From Coniferiporia sulphurascens (Eukaryota; Basidiomycota; Agaricomycetes; Hymenochaetales; Hymenochaetaceae): a stretch of 64,000 bases of DNA. Shown here one piece after another: positions 20,500-32,104 of this stretch (within the stretch, counting starts at the first letter, position 1; every line of letters starts with the position of its first letter). The stretch lies in the NCBI GenBank assembly GCA_002794785.1, contig NBBA01000004.1:1550001-1614000 (forward strand). The letters run 5' to 3'. Made by a program: the position numbers and the translations under genes. The notes beneath the pieces were generated by a model that did not search any database, had not been told where the DNA came from, and saw nothing but the letters and a program-made list of their open reading frames with translations.

Positions 20500-22182
20500 T
20501 CAGATCCTCGAATCGCCCCGTCCGACAAGCTTCCTCGATGTCAGCACGCGCGGGCCCGTAAACTTGAATTTCATGAGCGTCTGCGCGCGCGTTAGCAGCG
20601 ATGGCCTTACGCTATCCGCGCCTACATAGACGCCGTACCCCCCAGGTCCCTGCATTCGAGGACGATCAGGGGTTGGTACAGCAGACCGATCATGTTTCTT
20701 GAAATTGACAACGGTCCAATTGTATCGCTCAACCTTGCGATCACCCTCAGCCCCCTTTTCACCTTTCTCGCTCTCCTCCTGTGCATGGGCAAGCACACGG
20801 GACAGACTTGGAATGGCCGGCAGCCCCGCCGCCTCAGGCGCCGCTCGGACGGCGTTGACGCGGCGCGCAGAAGCTGCCAATAAGTGATAGGGGGTCGACG
20901 CCGAGCGTGAGGGAGTCTTCGCATTCTGAGAGGTCGAAGCGACCACAAGCGCTAGTGTAGAGCCGCTTGCGCTTACCCCATTGCGCAGACGCTGGCACAA
21001 CGGAACGACACGAGCGTAAGAGCTAGGTTCGAGTGCACGGGCACCAGGGAGGACGCCTCCTGAGCGGACGAGCGTTATTTCATCAGACATAGTCCATATT
21101 GTCTTCGAGCGCGCCTTGGATAGACAAGGAGAGTCTGATGCAGACGACTGAGTAATGGCATGGGTAGCACAAGGTGTGTGTCTAAGGACCTGGGTCGGTA
21201 GAGTACGAAGATCACCAACTGGATATGAAGGGGGAGTAGAGACCGCTTTTGGTGCCAGCGGAGAGCAGCGAGGTGTATGCTTGATAATTTGCGACGGGGG
21301 CGAAGAGACAGACCCGCCCAGTGGAGTAGCCAAAGGCACGCGCAACCGGGTGTCGTTAGGAATGAGCGAGCAGAATGCTTTTCCGGACGTAGGCTTGGGC
21401 GTATGCTTAAGCACCTGAGTCGGAAGCGAAGTCGAGGAATTTTCCTCTTTGATCGAATTGGCTCTCCTTACACGCGGGGCACAGGCTGTGACAGACGTTC
21501 TGCGAGGTAGGAGAGGTTCAGGTTTGGATGCAGGTACCTCGATCTTAGGTACTAAAAACGCTCTGGAGGCGCGCAGACTCGCCCTGTGATCCTTAGGAAC
21601 TATAAAAGTTTGCTTGCGATTGAAAGAGCGTTTGGAGCTAGAAGACCTCTTTGTAAGAGCCGGTTGGAGAGGAGGCGCATTTTCCTTGCACTTCGGCAAA
21701 AGCTTAGACACTTGCGGTGAGAGCCGAAAGCCTGCTGGCCTAATGCTTCCATGACCTACATCTCCTGAAAAGAACTCGGAATCAGAATCTGCCTTGATAA
21801 TTGTAATCGGTTTAAGCCTCTCGAGATGTACGGAAGTCAAGGAGCGTGGGACCTTCTTGTTCGCTGTGCCCTGCGCATTTGTGGCTGCCGGAAGTAGGAA
21901 TGAGGATGGTGAGCGAATTACGCTCCTTCGAGGCAAAGCGTGAGCCGGTGAGACAGAAGTCCAGTTGTTCTGCTGTTGACTTGAAGAAGACCTCCGCTCA
22001 AACCTTCCGGTCGCCTTTCCCCCAGGCTTGATAAAGACTCGGGACGTAGACTGTGGATGTGTTGATCTGACTTGAAGAAGCTGATGCAGACCCATAACAC
22101 TTGAATTTCGAGAGCGACGAGGCAAGTTTGAGCAATCGATATTGAAAGGTGTTTGAGAACGGTGATGTGAAGAGTGTAGCAT
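20500..22182 (-). CDS. Disordered basic protein with triplicated PTQVL(K/R)HTP motif
   Basis: Single-exon frame of 560 residues, rich in Ser, Pro, Arg and Lys, with no recognised globular domain. Three copies of a short motif occur: LPTQVLKHTP (253-262), PPSQIIKHTP (295-304) and LPTQVLRHTP (328-337). Each ends in Thr-Pro, a possible proline-directed kinase site. Several basic clusters (KRSSSSKRSFNRK, PRVRRANSIKEE) could act as nuclear signals. The C-terminal third contains VERYNWTVVNFKKHDRS and GGYGVYVGADSVRPSLLTRA, which look more ordered. The start at 22182 (MLHSSHHRSQTPF) is the first ATG; MGL at residue 30 is an alternative. It is divergent from the PMI gene. I do not recognise the family; a regulatory or scaffold role is only a guess. 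Confidence 0.65.
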   Translation of the reverse strand: MLHSSHHRSQTPFNIDCSNLPRRSRNSSVMGLHQLLQVRSTHPQSTSRVFIKPGGKATGRFERRSSSSQQQNNWTSVSPAHALPRRSVIRSPSSFLLPAATNAQGTANKKVPRSLTSVHLERLKPITIIKADSDSEFFSGDVGHGSIRPAGFRLSPQVSKLLPKCKENAPPLQPALTKRSSSSKRSFNRKQTFIVPKDHRASLRASRAFLVPKIEVPASKPEPLLPRRTSVTACAPRVRRANSIKEENSSTSLPTQVLKHTPKPTSGKAFCSLIPNDTRLRVPLATPLGGSVSSPPSQIIKHTPRCSPLAPKAVSTPPSYPVGDLRTLPTQVLRHTPCATHAITQSSASDSPCLSKARSKTIWTMSDEITLVRSGGVLPGARALEPSSYARVVPLCQRLRNGVSASGSTLALVVASTSQNAKTPSRSASTPYHLLAASARRVNAVRAAPEAAGLPAIPSLSRVLAHAQEESEKGEKGAEGDRKVERYNWTVVNFKKHDRSAVPTPDRPRMQGPGGYGVYVGADSVRPSLLTRAQTLMKFKFTGPRVLTSRKLVGRGDSRI

Positions 22183-22662
22183 CTTTACGCGCCGCTTATT
22201 TCGCGATACTCAGAGGATACTCAGGGATGTTACATGGGGGCATAAAAGAGACGTTGACGGTGCGGTTGTGAGATGAGGAAACCCAGGGCTGACGCTGGAC
22301 TCTGGAGGCCGACACTACAGCTGATATCGCGATCCCGACTGGTTTCTAGACACAGCTTAAGGCGCAAGGCGGCAGACGGTAGACTGCATCAAAGCCGGAG
22401 CTCAGCATTCGTCGCCTGATCCTACGAGCGCCATGAAATACAGACATGCAGAGAAACAGAGGCAAAGGGTTGAAGAAGGAAAGTTAGTATGCGAAAGCAG
22501 TTAGTCGCGTCAATCTTTACTTAACTGACTTCGAAACGCGCAGCAACCGCTTGCTGCCACGAAACCTTCGACTATGAATACTTAGCAGTCCACTTCTGCT
22601 TCCTACCGCCATAATCGGACGTCCCAGCTACACGAGACACGAATCGCTGATATCGATATACC
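22183..22662. promoter_or_regulatory. Shared promoter region of divergent genes
   Basis: 480 bp between the disordered-protein start (minus) and the PMI start (plus). No clear TATA box or conserved motif was found; no coding potential. Confidence 0.45.
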
Positions 22663-24143
22663 ATGACTACTCCGGTATTCCCGATTGTCCCAACGACACA
22701 ACAGTATGACTGGGGCAAGGTCGGCCTCGCGTCAAAGGTCGCGCAGTTTGCGCACGCTGCTCGCTCGCCCGGCTTCACACTCGATGAAAACGCGCCGTAT
22801 GCAGAGGTTCGCCGTCGTTTAACGCGCTTCTGTATTAAAGTGTTTAATAATACTGAGCCTTATGAAGCTCTGGATGGGCACACATCCCAAGTCACCCTCG
22901 CATCTACTCGATGGGACGACACTTACAGAACACCTTGCATCGAATCCTTCTCTAATTGGGGACGACATCGTCACCACGTTTGATGCGGGTGACGGGAACA
23001 TACCATTTCTCTTCAAGATTCTCGCGATCGAGAAGGCACTCAGCATACAGACACACCCGGACAGGCAGACCGCCGAGAAGTTGCACGCAGAGCAGCCCGA
23101 CATCTACAAAGGTGTGTCTGGCTTATGCACGTAAATCACTTGACTTAACTGCAGTCAACCCAGATGCAAACCACAAACCCGAGATGGCCATCGCGCTCAC
23201 GCCTTTTACCGCACTCTGCGGTTTCCTCCCACTCCCACAAATTGCGGTCTTTCTATCCTCTACACCCGAATTCTCCGCGCTCATCCCCTCCACTATCATC
23301 TCGCGTTTCCTCTCCGCTGCCGGCTCGCGCACACCGACGGGTCCTACAGAAAAGGCTGCGCTACGCGACCTCTTCTCTGCGCTCATGACTGCCGAGGATG
23401 CCAAATTTAAGGAGGAGCTCAAGAAACTCGTGACACGTTACTCCGAAACCCGAGAGAAGCCCGAGGAAAGTGGCGTGAAAGATCTGGTACTTCGTCTGGA
23501 AAGTCAGTTCCCAGGTGACATTGGCATATTCTGTGCATTTGTTCTCAATTTCGTGAAAATGGAGCCTGGCGAAGCCATTTTCCTGGGAGCGGGAGAGCCG
23601 CACGCGTATATTTCGGGAGGTCAGTATTTACAGGCATGTTTAGAGAAATTCACGCGTTTATTGTTTTGCCTTCGTTGCCTAGACATCGTAGAGACGATGG
23701 CTACTTCCGACAATGTCATTCGTGCAGGACTTACACCTAAGTTGCGTGATGTGCCGAACCTAATCGCAGGCTTAACGTACACGGCATCTGAGCCAACCAA
23801 GCATACCGTCACACCAAGCGCGTTTGGCGTCGCAGACCCGTTTGCAGACGCGCGCGCCGAGTCTACACTATACGACCCGCCCGTGCCTGAGTTCGCCGTT
23901 GTACGCGTCGAAGCAGAGCGTGGCGCAAATGCACAGCACGACGCTCAGCGTGGACCAAGCATCTTAATCGTTACAAAAGGACGAGGACGTGTCACATGGG
24001 AGGGCGAAGGCGGCGAGACGGGCGAAGAGCTCAGCGAAGGGCGGGTTTTCTTTATTGGCGCGAAGACGCCCGTGACGTTTACGGCAGAGACGAATCTGGA
24101 GGTGTACCGGGCGTTTGTGGAACCGAAGCCACCAAGCTATTGA
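22663..24143 (+). CDS. Mannose-6-phosphate isomerase (type I PMI)
   Basis: Catalyses fructose-6-phosphate to mannose-6-phosphate interconversion, the entry to GDP-mannose used for glycosylation and wall mannans; cytosolic zinc enzyme. Four exons (22663-22806, 22868-23111, 23155-23619, 23683-24143) give 437 residues. Family marks are QQYDWGKVG near the start, ELWMGTHPKSPS across the first junction, FLFKILAIEKALSIQTHPD with the zinc-ligand Gln and His, and GEAIFLGAGEPHAYISGD with Glu and His ligands, followed by IVETMATSDNVIRAGLTPK, the type I signature. The C-terminal cupin half ends FVEPKPPSY. Length fits fungal PMI. No defects seen. The yeast orthologue is PMI40. Confidence 0.95.
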
Positions 24144-24527
24144 GGGTTCTTAACCAACCCCCATTGTGAGTAGAATATAGAGCAGTCAAAAGGTAAGGTC
24201 AAAGAATACCGTGTAGAATATATAGTAGTGTTGTCAAAGTTCATGCAATACAGCGGAGCCAGATCTTAGATGTTCAGTGTCGCTTTAAAACCAATGGTGA
24301 CAGTCGGAAAATAATGACGTTCAGACAGATACTCTCGGATAATCGTGCACCATGATGTAAAAAGGGTGGACGGTGATTCATTATTGTGTAACATCTCAAC
24401 ATTAGATTAGCATTGACCATTGCAAAGTCTAGTACAGTCGAGCGAAGCATTTTGCTGCCATGACCTGGACACGATAATGGATTCTACGTTCCATCCAGAG
24501 AAAAAGAGGGTCTCCTTGGCCATTCGG
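24144..24527. other. Intergenic between convergent 3' ends
   Basis: 384 bp between the PMI stop and the stop of the cytochrome c oxidase subunit gene. No gene seen. Confidence 0.5.
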
Positions 24528-25147
24528 TTAGTGAGCGTGCGCGTGTTCCGCTGCGTCGCCCTGGAAATCGAGGGTGTAAACTGCGAATAGAAAAGTGTCA
24601 AGTGCTTTTTTTCCGACGAAGATGAGGTGTTAAACACACCAGAGCCGCACTCCGGGCAACGATGTCTGGGTTTGGACGTGTTCGCGGCGAGCCATATCAC
24701 CTCATGCGAGTCAGCGGGCGAACCAGTGCACCCAATCAGGCGGTCGGGGAACTGCGTTTTTCGTCACGGAAAAGTGGCGGAAAAGTCAGACTAAAAGTCT
24801 CCTTAGGTGTCAAATGGAAAGAAAAGACGCACGAAAGTAGGGACCTTGATGGGCTCGGCCATGGTGCCAAGACGGCTCGCGTCGAGCGCCTTCATGTCGA
24901 ACACATCAACCCCCTCCATACGACCCAAGAGCTGGTAACGCTCAAGACCAGTAGCCTGCTGCTCGTCGCTTGGGAGCGCCTCCGTGTCCTTTAAACCCGT
25001 TCCATAGAGCTGCGGTGGTGCGGGCGCGTGGTGGTCGCCCGAAAGCGCGCGAGTGCTCGCGGAAAATGTGCGAGCGAGGTTCGGGCGTGTGTTTGCTCGC
25101 GCTGCGGCGACAGTGACTGGGCGGATGGCGGAGAGCGCGCGAAGCAT
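24528..25147 (-). CDS. Cytochrome c oxidase subunit Vb (yeast Cox4 type)
   Basis: Nuclear-encoded, zinc-binding subunit on the matrix side of respiratory complex IV. Three exons (25147-24833, 24751-24640, 24580-24528) give 159 residues. The N-terminus (MLRALSAIRPVTVAAARANT, LARTFSASTRAL) is a mitochondrial presequence. The mature part has TGLERYQLLGRMEGVDVFDM, DASRLGTM, DRLIGCTGSPADSHEVIWL and HRCPECGSVYTLDFQG. The Cys residues of IGCTG and CPEC are zinc ligands in this family. The last exon is only 53 nt and ends in GDAAEHAHAH. Convergent with the PMI gene. Confidence 0.95.
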
Positions 25148-25761
25148 GGTGGAGGGTGCAATGAACGGGTGCAGGTCAAGTTGCGTTCAAGATAATATTG
25201 CACGACTGAGTGAAGCCGGGCAGATCCGAGCGAGCCCTTCCGGAAGAATCCGGCAACATGTATATTCAATTCAGGACTAATCGTCTTTTGTACAGTACGG
25301 CCTACCTGCAACAGAAACCCTCCGTCACGACGATTCCCTGACATAAGGGTATTGAGAATCCTGTTAGGTGTGGATACTATAGTACAATCCTATAATACAT
25401 TGTGCGAGATGATAGTTATATGAGTAAAAGTGTTGTAACACCGACTAATTAGGCGCAAGGCGTTGTATAATGTAGTCGCTTGACGGTCGAGGTTACTAAA
25501 TGCAAAACTTTTAATAGTAAATGCTAAAAATACAGTAGTACATGTGTTGCGAAGACCACGATAGCTAATGAAGACGTTATGTGAAAGTCGGAATAACTCT
25601 AAAGCAGGTGCTGTGTGTCCTAGTGGGGTTGTACACGTGGAGATGAGAAGGCTTATCCGTCCCTTTTCTGTTCCGGCTCTTCTCCTAAGTTTCCGTTCGA
25701 CCTAAGGCTTCTTTTATGGTAACCAAGTGGGAAAGATGAGACCATATACATGAAATTAGCT
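25148..25761. other. Intergenic; right part duplicated near 34.5-34.8 kb
   Basis: 614 bp holding the promoter of the oxidase gene and the 3' flank of FunK1 copy A. From about 25485 to the kinase stop the sequence (for example GTCGCTTGACGGTCGAGGTT) is closely matched at 34550-34838 beside copy C. To the left of about 25480 the similarity ends abruptly. Confidence 0.55.
25485..25761. repeat. 3' flank shared by FunK1 copies A and C
   Basis: Imperfect direct copy of 34550-34838, in the same orientation relative to the kinase genes. Shared phrases include CTAAAAATACAGTA, ATAACTCTAAAGCAGGTGCT and TTCTTTTATGGTAACCAAG. It marks the right-hand limit of a segmental duplication. Confidence 0.7.
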
Positions 25762-28647
25762 TCAAAATGCATACCGTGATCTCTTCCTCGCATCGGTTGA
25801 CGAGGACAGGGACTGCTTGGCCTTGCGTTTATTCGATTGAGTTGGAGCTCCAGGCAGCCTCGGGAGTTGATCTATTTTGACATTATACGATCCGAAAATA
25901 GCCAGTTCGAAGGCTTGCACAAATTCTTTGTGTACCCCCTTAAAAGAGCCTTCGTCGACTTTGGGAAATGTGGCCTCAGCCTGTATATATCGAGTACAAA
26001 GCGCATCCCTTAAAGAGGACAGATGTTCGATGATGTCTTGAAACGATCGAGGGAGATATCGTGTCCTATCCGAGTATATGGACTCGGCCATGAAGAAGGA
26101 GGCCCGTTTGTCAAATATCATTTGCCGAGGGAAGAGCTCGTTTGCTGTTTCCGCCTGTTGTATCCTATTTACTTCTGTCCTTCTGCTTTTTTCGGAAGAG
26201 TCTTCGTGAGAGAACAGCATCCAAATGGCGGCCCACCATACAGATTCCATGTCGTGGAGACAATTATAGCTAAGGAAGGGTAATCTCGGCGTTGGGCACC
26301 CCTCGTCGCTGCTCTTCAAAACTTGAAGCGGATTGGCTGATGTTTCGACGGAGTCGGCTTCGTTACTAGAAAATTCCTTATTTGCCGTTTCTGGCTTTTC
26401 CTCAGCCCTGTCCAGTTCTCCGTACTGGCTGTTGTGACTTTCCATCGCATCACAGTATTTATCGCCTGCATCTTCCAATTCCGGAATTTCGAGTGTATTT
26501 TCTTGTTCCTCTCCGATTTCATCAAGACCTTCATTCCCATCGCTGGGTTCCTTACCTGGATCTAGGCTATGAATGGTTCCCGACGACTTCTTGGACAAGC
26601 CAGTAAACCCTTCCTCTGCGTCACTGAACTCATCTTCTCGCTCCTCAGCGACAGTCAGACCGAGCCTCTCATAGTTCTGGGCTACACGTGCACCTCCCTT
26701 TCTTACTGGCAGAAACAAATGCACCCGAAACGCGATCTCGACAGGCATGAAGTCTAGCGTCCCCTACAAAGTTACTAGTCAGCACTGGCCACCCACAACA
26801 CCAAGGTGACCATAACATACAGTCCGGACTTCATGTTCGGCATCAACACCCGTCTTCTTTGCGTACTCTAGGTCGCCCAGCAAGCCACGTTTGCTATCAT
26901 ACCAGTAGATGTTGCCGGCGCTGATGTCCCGGTGCACCCATCCGCAAGCATGTATGTATTCCAGTACTGAGTTGGTCGTCATAGGTTGGCCGAAATCGGA
27001 GACTAGTGAGAGAGATAAACTTACCTTTTGAGATATCCCTTAATACAGTGAACCCACTCGAAAGCTCCCTCCCTGAGTGCAATGGAATAGCGACTTCTTT
27101 AAAGACAATTCGGTAGTGAACTCTATGGTGAGTGTGCTTTCTAGCGTTGTCTCTAGGCCCCCGCACAATGCGATAAATTATTTGGTCTGAAGTCCGTGAG
27201 TATTCTGTATCACCCTTGTCGTTGAAGATTGACTCCACAAAGATGAGATCTAATGCGTTGTCAAAGGGGGGAATCGCCCCGCGCATGAGCACGTTAGTGG
27301 TATGATCGATTTGACCATCAACTTCCATTAGACCGGCAGTAATCGGAGTCAAAAGATACTTTGATACTCCGCGCAGAACATCCTTGTTAAATTTCGCCTC
27401 GACGTCATCTAATATCTTTATACGCAGATCATGTTCAAGCTCGCGATCGTCGTCAACCCATAAGTCCTTCAGGACAGCAAGTGTGCCGTCCTTTCTCTTG
27501 ACGTTGAGGACCCTGGTGGCCCGTCCAATCATCGCTTCGGCGCCCGAGTCTGACAGAACCCCCACCGTCTCAAAAATTTCATTCCCAGCCTTGAAGTGAT
27601 AGGTCCAAGGCCCGCTTTCGGTTGCGGTTGTGACGGAAACGGTCGGGTCCCATCCTAACTCGGTCTTTGATGCGAAAGCAAACGAGAGAAAAACATGGAC
27701 CAGTGTTTCGAGGTCCTGTACGTACAATGTCAGCTCGGCCACAACTATTATTCATAATGAGATTCTCCTTACCGTTCTGAAGTTGAAGCACCCGCTCACC
27801 AATACAACAGCTCGGGAACAGAACCACAATCTCATGTTGCAGTTTTCGATAGTGATGCCAAATGTAGAGCGTCTGCAAGGATCCAAGCTCATGAGATAGT
27901 GCATATTAAATACTTGTTTGCCAACGTTCTACGGGATTCGTCAGAATATCTGCGCTTCCGTAATGAATCAGTGCTCACATCTTCGCAAAAATCCACATGT
28001 TCCCTCTTAACCTCCATAGTTAAGCCGAAACCATACCACGATGCTTTTAGGTCTTCCGCCCCTTTCAAGACCATACAACCGCCTGGCCTGTTCACAATGT
28101 CCGTTTCTGAAGGCGTCCAGTTCAAATCCGTGCGCAGCACTATTGTTTGGGTGTAACTATGCGGCCTCTCGTTCGCTGCCTGAACGATCCTATCAAAGAG
28201 GTTAGCAAGGTGACCTAAAACCGATTGTTCGCGCGTCCCCTGCATACTTCTTGGTTCTGCATCAAAACTCTTCCAATGGCAGTCTGTTATATACCCGTCC
28301 TTTTCAAGCCCATCGATAATTTCAGTGGGCTTCAAGCCGTCTCGAAGTGGAGGCAATACGTTGCCGAGAAAGAACTCCAGGTCTATCTCTGGAATAGTAT
28401 GCCCTAGATCGTCAAGTACAGAGCTTCGCTTTTCATAGACAGTGCCAGCTTGATAGCTAGGGTTATCGACGAGGTGAGTATTTGTGGAGGTGTCTTTCAA
28501 TACTTGTCCTTTCCGAATGTGACTCGGAGCGTGGTCTTGGGTACGAGGAGTTAAAGGGTTGCTTGGATGCCAGTGGTCAAGGTTGTCGAGCACATTGGTT
28601 GCTGCAGATGATGTCTTCCGCCGCAGCTCAGTCACTGTAATGGGCAT
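25762..28647 (-). CDS. FunK1 family protein kinase, copy A
   Basis: Fungal-specific FunK1 kinase, roughly 900 residues, in about five exons that join in frame. The N-terminal part has IDLEFFLGNVLPPLRDGLKP and VNRPGGCMVLKGAEDL. The middle has DLETLVHVFLSFAFASKTEL, TVGVLSDSGAEAMIGRATRV and VLKDLWVDDDRELEHD. The catalytic loop is GWVHRDISAGNIY, followed by LLGDLEYAKK where DFG would be. Between TGTLDFMPVEI and LHDMESVWW lies an acidic insert of about 130 residues, rich in Glu/Asp. The C-terminus (KRKAKQSLSSS, ARKRSRYAF) looks like a bipartite nuclear signal. The start at 28647 (MPITVTELRR) is the first ATG of the frame. Substrates of this family are unknown. Copy C is its closest relative in the window. 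Confidence 0.85.
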
Positions 28648-29176
28648 GAGGAGACCTGGTAAGCCAGCAGATATGCTTGTAAGTCGTATAAGTAGATTAA
28701 CTTCGAGTTGAAGCACGGCCCGGGATCGCCTTCACCAAAGGGCGTGGTACGTCACACGGCGTAACGTCATACATGTAACACTTTCACTAGTACTGAACGT
28801 ACAACTTGAAGTATAGTAACTTGAACCTGATCCAGAAAGTTATAAAAAGCAATACTTGTACAAATTTACAGCGTAATGCTCCGTAGGACAGCCTGCGACC
28901 TCTACGCCCTCTGTAGGGGTGTCAAAAATCAAAACTGTCAATTCGTCTCGCGATAATGCTAGTATATAAAAAATATCAGTGATAGCTAATTAAGATGTTA
29001 TGATGATGAATTAAATAAAGTCTAAATTTGTAAGCGTGGTACATTCTGGTGTTTGCAAACATGGAGGTGAACTCAGATTCTCTTTGAGCCTTTCCCTCAG
29101 TTTCCGTTGTTCGACTTAAGGCCCCTTTTGTGATAATCGAAGTGAGATTGTGACTAATGGGTTAAATTATCCACAA
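28648..29176. other. Intergenic between FunK1 copies A and B
   Basis: 529 bp. The right part shares short stretches with the 3' flanks of the other kinase copies (CTCAGTTTCCGTTGTTCGACTT at about 29097-29118). The left part is the promoter of copy A and is not similar to the promoter of copy C. No gene seen. Confidence 0.45.
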
Positions 29177-32104
29177 TTAGCTTAGAATGGCGTACCGTGA
29201 TCTCTTGCGTGCGTCAGTTGAAGAGAGTACACTGGCATCCACTGCCTTGCGTTTTTTCGGCTGAGCCGGAACCCCCGGCGACCTCTCGAGACGCTTGATT
29301 TCAACGTTATGTAACGCATCCCGAGCGGCTTTGAAGACCCGCGTGAAATCGACGTGCACTTCCTCGAACGCCTTTACGTCAATTTGAGGAAATGTGGCCT
29401 CAGCTCGATTATACCGGTTGCGGAGCATGATTCTCAGATCGAACGAGTGATTTATGATTTTTTGGAATGATCGAGGAAGACATTTCTTCTAATAGTGTAA
29501 AATCGGATACGAAAAAATCTTTTCGCTCAGCCGAATAAAGTTGCCAGGGGAAGAGCCCATTCGCTATTTCCGCTTGACGCGTTCTATCAGCAGTGATCCT
29601 TGTATTCTTTTCGGACGAATCCTCGTGGAAAAACAGCATCCAAATAGCGGCCCACTACACAGACACCATGTCGTGGAGACAGTTGTATACAAGGTGAATT
29701 TGCTGTGGCGGCGCATCCCAGTAATTCCCCTGCTTTGGAACTTGCACCGCCCCGTTTGACTTCCCGTGAGTCGCGACATCTTGCTCGGAAGGCTTCTCAC
29801 TCGCAAATTCTGGTGTCATCTCGCCGACGGCCAATTCTTTGTATCGGCTGCCAGGGTCTACCACTGCACCGCCGTGTCTTTCCTCTGCGTCCTCTTGCTC
29901 CTTCTCTTCGTTACACGGGCACTCGGGCGGCTTTTCCTATTTTTCCTTCGCTCCAATAGGACCCTCGATTTCATCGCGGGGTTTCCCTCTTATATGCACG
30001 ACCTCCGTGTTTCCTGGGTCCGTCCGGTCGACTAACTCTTCTCTCACGTCGACTAACTCTTTTCTCACGTCTACGAACTCTTCTTCCGTGTCGACGAACT
30101 CTTCTCCTATATCGCTGAGTACTTCTTCGACAGGATTCGTACGAGGCTTTCCGTACTTTTTACGTATATAATCCGGATAGACCTCCATCGCAGGCATGAA
30201 CTTGTACTTCTGCGCAGCAACCTCGACAGCCATGAAATCCAGCGTCCCCTGTGCATTCGGAATGTTAACACAAGTCACGCACTCCTAGGTAAGGAAGACG
30301 TACCGTCCGAACTTCATGTTCTGTATCAGTGCCCGTTCTTTTCGCATACTCTAAATCACCTAATAAGCCACGTTTATTCTCGTACAAGTAGACATTGCCG
30401 GCGCTGATATCCCGATGCACCCATCCACATTCATGTATGTATTCCAGGGCTGTGTTGATTATTATTACATACCGTTTTCTCAAATCAAGGAAATACGACA
30501 GTGCTCACCTTTCGAAACATTCATTAACACTGGGAATACATCAGTCAGCTTCTTTACTTGATGCAGCGGTACGCAAATTTCTCTGAAGACAATTCTGTAA
30601 TGAACACGATGGTGAATACACTTCCTGGCACCCCGCATAACTTGATAAACTATTTGGTCCGAAGCTTGTGAATATCCTGTGCTGCACCGCGTTTCTCTGA
30701 AAACTGGTTTCGCACCCACGAGGTCAAAAGCATCATCAAGAGAAGGAGCTGCCCCACGCGTAAGAATCTTAGTGATGTGATCGACCTGATTGTCGACTTC
30801 CACAAATTCGGCGTTTATTGGAGTAAGGAAGTATTTTGCCACCCGGCTCCGAACGGCTTTACCAAACTTCTTTCTAATATCGTCAAGGATGTGATAACGA
30901 ATAATGTGTTCGGGTTTGCGATCGTCATCGATCTAGACGTCCTTCAGAACAGCTAAAGTCCCATTCTTTTGCCTAACCTTGAACACTCTTGTGGCACGTC
31001 CAATCACTGCATCAGCACCGATGTCTGACAGTACCTCCACTGAGTCATAGACGTCTTCCTTGACTTTGAAGTGGTAAACCCGTAATTCGTTCTCGATTGT
31101 TACGGAGATTGTCAGGTCCCATCCCAGTTCGGTCTTCGATGCAAAGGCAAATGAAAGGAAAATATGGACCAGTGTTTCGAGAGCCTATGCCTCCATGTCA
31201 GCTCGTCTGTATCCTCACTGCTCATGATAACGTTTGCTTTACTGTTGTGAAATCGAAGCATTCGCTCACCAACACGACGGCTCGGGAACGGAACCACAAC
31301 CTCATGTCACAATTTTCGATGGTGATTCCGAATGCTGAGCGTCTGCAGGGATCCACGCCCATGAGATGCTGTATATTGAATACTTGTTTGCCAATGTTCT
31401 GCGGGACACGTCGGAATCTCTGCTTCGCAATTTATATTTGACACTCACATTATCACGGAAATCATTCTGTTCACCCTTCTTGACTTCCATAGCCAAGCCA
31501 AAATCATACCATGAGGGTTTCGAATAATCGGCTTCTTTCAAGACCATATAGCCATTGGGTCTATTCACACTGTCTTTTTCCGAAAACGGTGTAGGTTTGG
31601 GTCCATACGTAGCGTAAGTGTCTGGCTATAGTCATGGGGCCTCTCGTTCGCGGCTTTAACGATCATGTCGAAGAGGTAAGTAAAGGGACTGAATGCAAGT
31701 TCTTCACGAATTCCCTGCCTCATTGGCTCTGTCTCAAAAAGCTTCCAATAACCGTTCCTTATGTGCCCATCCCTTTCGAGAGTGTCGACAATCTCAGCAG
31801 GTTAGAAGCCATCCCGGAGTGGAGGCAATACGTTGTCGAGAAAGAACTCTATGTCTACCTCTGGTACAGAGCGCCCGAGGTCGTCAAGTACAGCGCTCCT
31901 TTTCTCGTCGATGGTGCTAGCCCGATAGGTAGAGTGGTCAACAGAAAGTGCTTTCGCGGGAGTGTCTTTTAATACGGGCTCACGCCGAATGAAGGGGCGT
32001 TCTTGAATGTGGGGAGGAATGGTCAGGTGACCTAAGATGTCGGGTACACTGGATGATGCAGACACGGCCGTCCGTCGTGACTCGGGCACGGCGGTGGTAG
32101 ACAT
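29177..32104 (-). pseudogene. Decayed FunK1 family kinase, copy B
   Basis: Same exon plan as copies A and C but broken. In-frame stops occur at 31804-31802 (after LPPLRDGF), 30935-30933 (the Trp codon of VLKDVW is TAG), 29939-29937 (in the acidic insert) and 29657-29655 (a Trp codon of the MESVWW region is TAG). A one-base loss near 31580-31600 shifts the frame before NRPNGYMVLKEAD, and another shift lies near 29470-29500. The catalytic-loop exon is still intact (GWVHRDISAGNVYLYENKRG). The acidic insert is different from A and C and contains tandem EEFVDVRKELVDVREELVD-like units. The N-terminus would be MSTTAVPESRRTAV, like copy C. It is likely non-functional, though partial products are possible. 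Confidence 0.85.
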
